Shown: piece by piece, positions 14,032 through 15,351 of the stretch | Layout: each line of letters begins with the position of its first letter | Numbering within the stretch: position 1 is the first letter of the stretch | DNA from: Prevotellaceae bacterium | GTDB taxonomy: Bacteria > Bacteroidota > Bacteroidia > Bacteroidales > UBA932 | Length of the DNA: 15,351 nucleotides | Reading direction: 5' to 3' | NCBI GenBank assembly: GCA_031287815.1 | Contig: JAITSM010000150.1 | Location: 1-15,351, forward strand | The notes under the pieces: model-generated | Told to the model about the DNA's origin: nothing | The model's database searches: none | The model's input: only the letters and a program-made list of their open reading frames with translations | Made by a program: the position numbers and the translations under genes

Positions 14032-15016
14032 ATTTTGAATTTTTAGAAAGTTTGTTTATTAAATTGATACTATTACAATATTTCGCCCATCCCCACCATG
14101 GGCAAATATTTTGCTTAAAATCTTTTTCCGTTACTTGGCGCTTGTTTATTCGTGCCAAACGGCGACAAAAGCGTTGTTTAATGTTTTTCCGCAGCCGCGT
14201 ATGGGTGTGGTAAAACACGTACCCGACAAAATCAATTCCGCGGGCGGCTACCGGGAAAATTTGCCAATTACTTTTTATTTCAAGTTTCAAATTTTCGGCT
14301 AAATATGCCTGCATTTCCCTGAATAAACCGTGCAAATATCTTTTGTCGTGGTGCAATACTACAATGTCATCGGCATACCGGAAATAGAACCTTACACCTT
14401 TCTTTTCCTTTAACCAATGGTCGAAATAGGTTAAATACAGGTTTGCGAAATATTGGGATAAATAATTCCCGATGGGTACGCCATCGGCAGAATCTATAAT
14501 TTCGTCCAATAACGAAAGTAACCGCACGTCTTTTATCTTGCGGCGGAGTAACCGCTTTAAAATATCGTGGTCAATTGAAGGGTAAAATTTCCGAATGTCT
14601 ATTTTTAGACAATATTTTGTTTCTGCCGGGTTTTTCTGCAATGCCTTTTTTACTCTCTTAGCCGCTGCGTGAATACCCCGGTTCTTAATACAGCTATAAG
14701 TATCCGCTGTGAATATCGAAACAAAAATAGGCTCCAAAACATTCATTACAGCGTGGTGTACTATACGGTCGGGGAAGTAGGGCAATCGGTAAATTTTGCG
14801 CTCTTTTGGCTCGTAAATGGTAAAAATGTCGTATTTAGAAGTTTTGAAAGTACCGTTTTTCAGGGTTTCGTGTAAATTGATTAGGTTTTGTTCCCGGTTC
14901 CGGTCGTGCTTAATAACGCCGTGTGAACGAAGTTTACCCTTCCGGGCTTTTGCGTCCGCTAATTGCAAATTTTCAAGGCTGCAAATCCGATCATATAAGT
15001 TACCTAATCGCTTCAT
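14009..15016 (-). CDS. Diversity-generating retroelement reverse transcriptase
   Basis: Reverse transcriptase, 335 residues from the start at 15016 (MKRLGNLYDRICSLENLQLA), which matches the usual N-terminus of DGR enzymes. The open frame extends 81 codons further upstream, but those codons lie in the template repeat. Motifs in order: YRLPYFPDRIVHHAVMNVLEP (about 76-96), KIDIRKFYPSIDH with catalytic D140 (138-150), PIGNYLSQ (181-188, the form that replaces QG...SQ in group II intron enzymes), YFRYADDIVVL with Y214-A-D-D217, and GIDFVGYVFY (260-269). No maturase, endonuclease or protease domain is present. In known DGRs the enzyme copies the template RNA with errors at A and replaces the variable repeat of a target gene. 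It overlaps the 122-aa gene by 23 bp. Confidence 0.9.
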   Translation of the reverse strand: MKRLGNLYDRICSLENLQLADAKARKGKLRSHGVIKHDRNREQNLINLHETLKNGTFKTSKYDIFTIYEPKERKIYRLPYFPDRIVHHAVMNVLEPIFVSIFTADTYSCIKNRGIHAAAKRVKKALQKNPAETKYCLKIDIRKFYPSIDHDILKRLLRRKIKDVRLLSLLDEIIDSADGVPIGNYLSQYFANLYLTYFDHWLKEKKGVRFYFRYADDIVVLHHDKRYLHGLFREMQAYLAENLKLEIKSNWQIFPVAARGIDFVGYVFYHTHTRLRKNIKQRFCRRLARINKRQVTEKDFKQNICPWWGWAKYCNSINLINKLSKNSKYEIKFGC

Positions 15017-15109
15017 TTTTCTTTGCTGGTTAAAAGGGAATTTTCGGAAATCTACTAATACCCTGTTTACGTTTTTATTTTTTGGCAAGTGCCAAGGTTT
15101 TTGCCTTAA

Positions 15110-15250
15110 AAAAATCTTCAAGCATAGCTGGGAGCTGACATTCGTATTCGCATTCGAAGCCACGATGTTCGTATTCGTGTAAGCGAAGCCTGCATTCGCG
15201 CTGTTATTCGCATTGCTGCCAAACAGGACACCCAAAAGGCAAACAACCCT
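15110..15250 (-). repeat. Probable DGR template repeat (TR)
   Basis: On the minus strand, directly upstream of the reverse transcriptase and in the same orientation, the DNA reads as codons rich in AAT/AAC. In the open frame beginning at 15259, residues 16-40 (15214-15140) include nine Asn, spaced as GSNANNSANAG, YTNTN and SNANTN, followed by SSQLCL. This is the pattern of DGR template repeats, where AAY codons give the widest amino-acid range after A-specific errors. Exact ends cannot be set without the variable repeat. An inverted pair TTGGCA/TGCCAA (15082-15095) lies between the repeat and the enzyme. The segment is probably an RNA template rather than protein-coding DNA. Confidence 0.75.
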
Positions 15251-15262
15251 TTTTATCATTAT

Positions 15263-15351
15263 TCAAAATAATATCTTGTACCGGAAGCCAGCATAGTTAC
15301 CTTGCGGGGAAATGCGCTTTTTTCCCGTATCTTTTCCAAAATATATTTTAT
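15263..15351 (-). CDS. 3' end of an upstream gene, partial (DGR target or accessory?)
   Basis: The right edge cuts a gene, or the end of one. One frame runs open from the edge to a TGA at 15263-15265, ending in NYAGFRYKILF (28 residues visible). A second frame is also open, to a TAA at 15259-15261. I prefer the first because its end is aromatic and strand-like, but the evidence is thin. In DGRs the target gene, sometimes followed by an accessory gene, lies just upstream of the template repeat. The visible end does not match the template repeat, so the variable repeat is not in view. Confidence 0.35.
   Translation of the reverse strand, partial: KIYFGKDTGKKRISPQGNYAGFRYKILF

Noticed and set aside
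14009..15016. Retron or group II intron reverse transcriptase
   Set aside because: IGNYLSQ in motif 4, no maturase domain, no msr/msd-like RNA, and an Asn-codon-rich repeat directly upstream all favour a DGR.

Overview
The window looks like a chromosome segment from a member of the Bacteroidota, probably the Bacteroidales. Several promoters match the Bacteroides-type sigma consensus (TTTG, about 19-20 nt, TAnnTTTG), genes lack clear Shine-Dalgarno sites, and the protein families fit: an rpsF-rpsR-rplI operon, a MacA/MacB/TolC-like export operon, and Bacteroidetes-type phage genes. No species can be assigned from sequence alone.

Layout. (1) Positions 1-840 hold no convincing protein gene. They contain a leftward promoter followed by a stretch rich in inverted repeats (candidate structured RNA), a folded intergenic repeat (about 415-573), tandem 7-mers, a perfect 22-bp palindrome and two hairpin terminators. 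(2) Positions 847-1979, minus strand: the ribosomal operon rpsF-rpsR-rplI. (3) Positions 2119-6575, plus strand: an export operon of HlyD/MacA-like adaptor, MacB-like permease without an ATPase domain, and TolC-like outer-membrane factor. It is divergent from rpsF through back-to-back promoters. (4) Positions 6624-6708: tRNA-Ser(UGA). (5) From just after the tRNA to the right edge, all genes are on the minus strand and look like a prophage. An early-type operon of six overlapping genes (11851 down to 6771) encodes a 195-aa unknown, a SNF2-like helicase fused to a GNAT domain, a DUF3440 PAPS-reductase-like protein, a ParB-like protein (an IbrA/IbrB-like pair) and two small proteins. Its promoter carries a perfect 22-bp palindrome between and overlapping its boxes, a likely repressor operator. 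To its right lies a late-type block (15016 down to 12014): reverse transcriptase, 122-aa phage protein, holin-like protein, N-acetylmuramoyl-L-alanine amidase and a spanin-like membrane protein.

The main discovery candidate is a diversity-generating retroelement (DGR). A DGR-type reverse transcriptase (IGNYLSQ and YADD motifs) is preceded on the same strand by an asparagine-codon-rich segment (about 15110-15250) with the look of a DGR template repeat. The variable target gene, expected upstream, would lie beyond the right edge, so the variable repeat cannot be seen. The second candidate is the helicase-GNAT / DUF3440 / ParB cluster, whose tight coupling and single operator-controlled promoter suggest one functional unit of unknown role. 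Whether the prophage used the tRNA-Ser as its attachment site cannot be decided, because no integrase or second att copy is in view.
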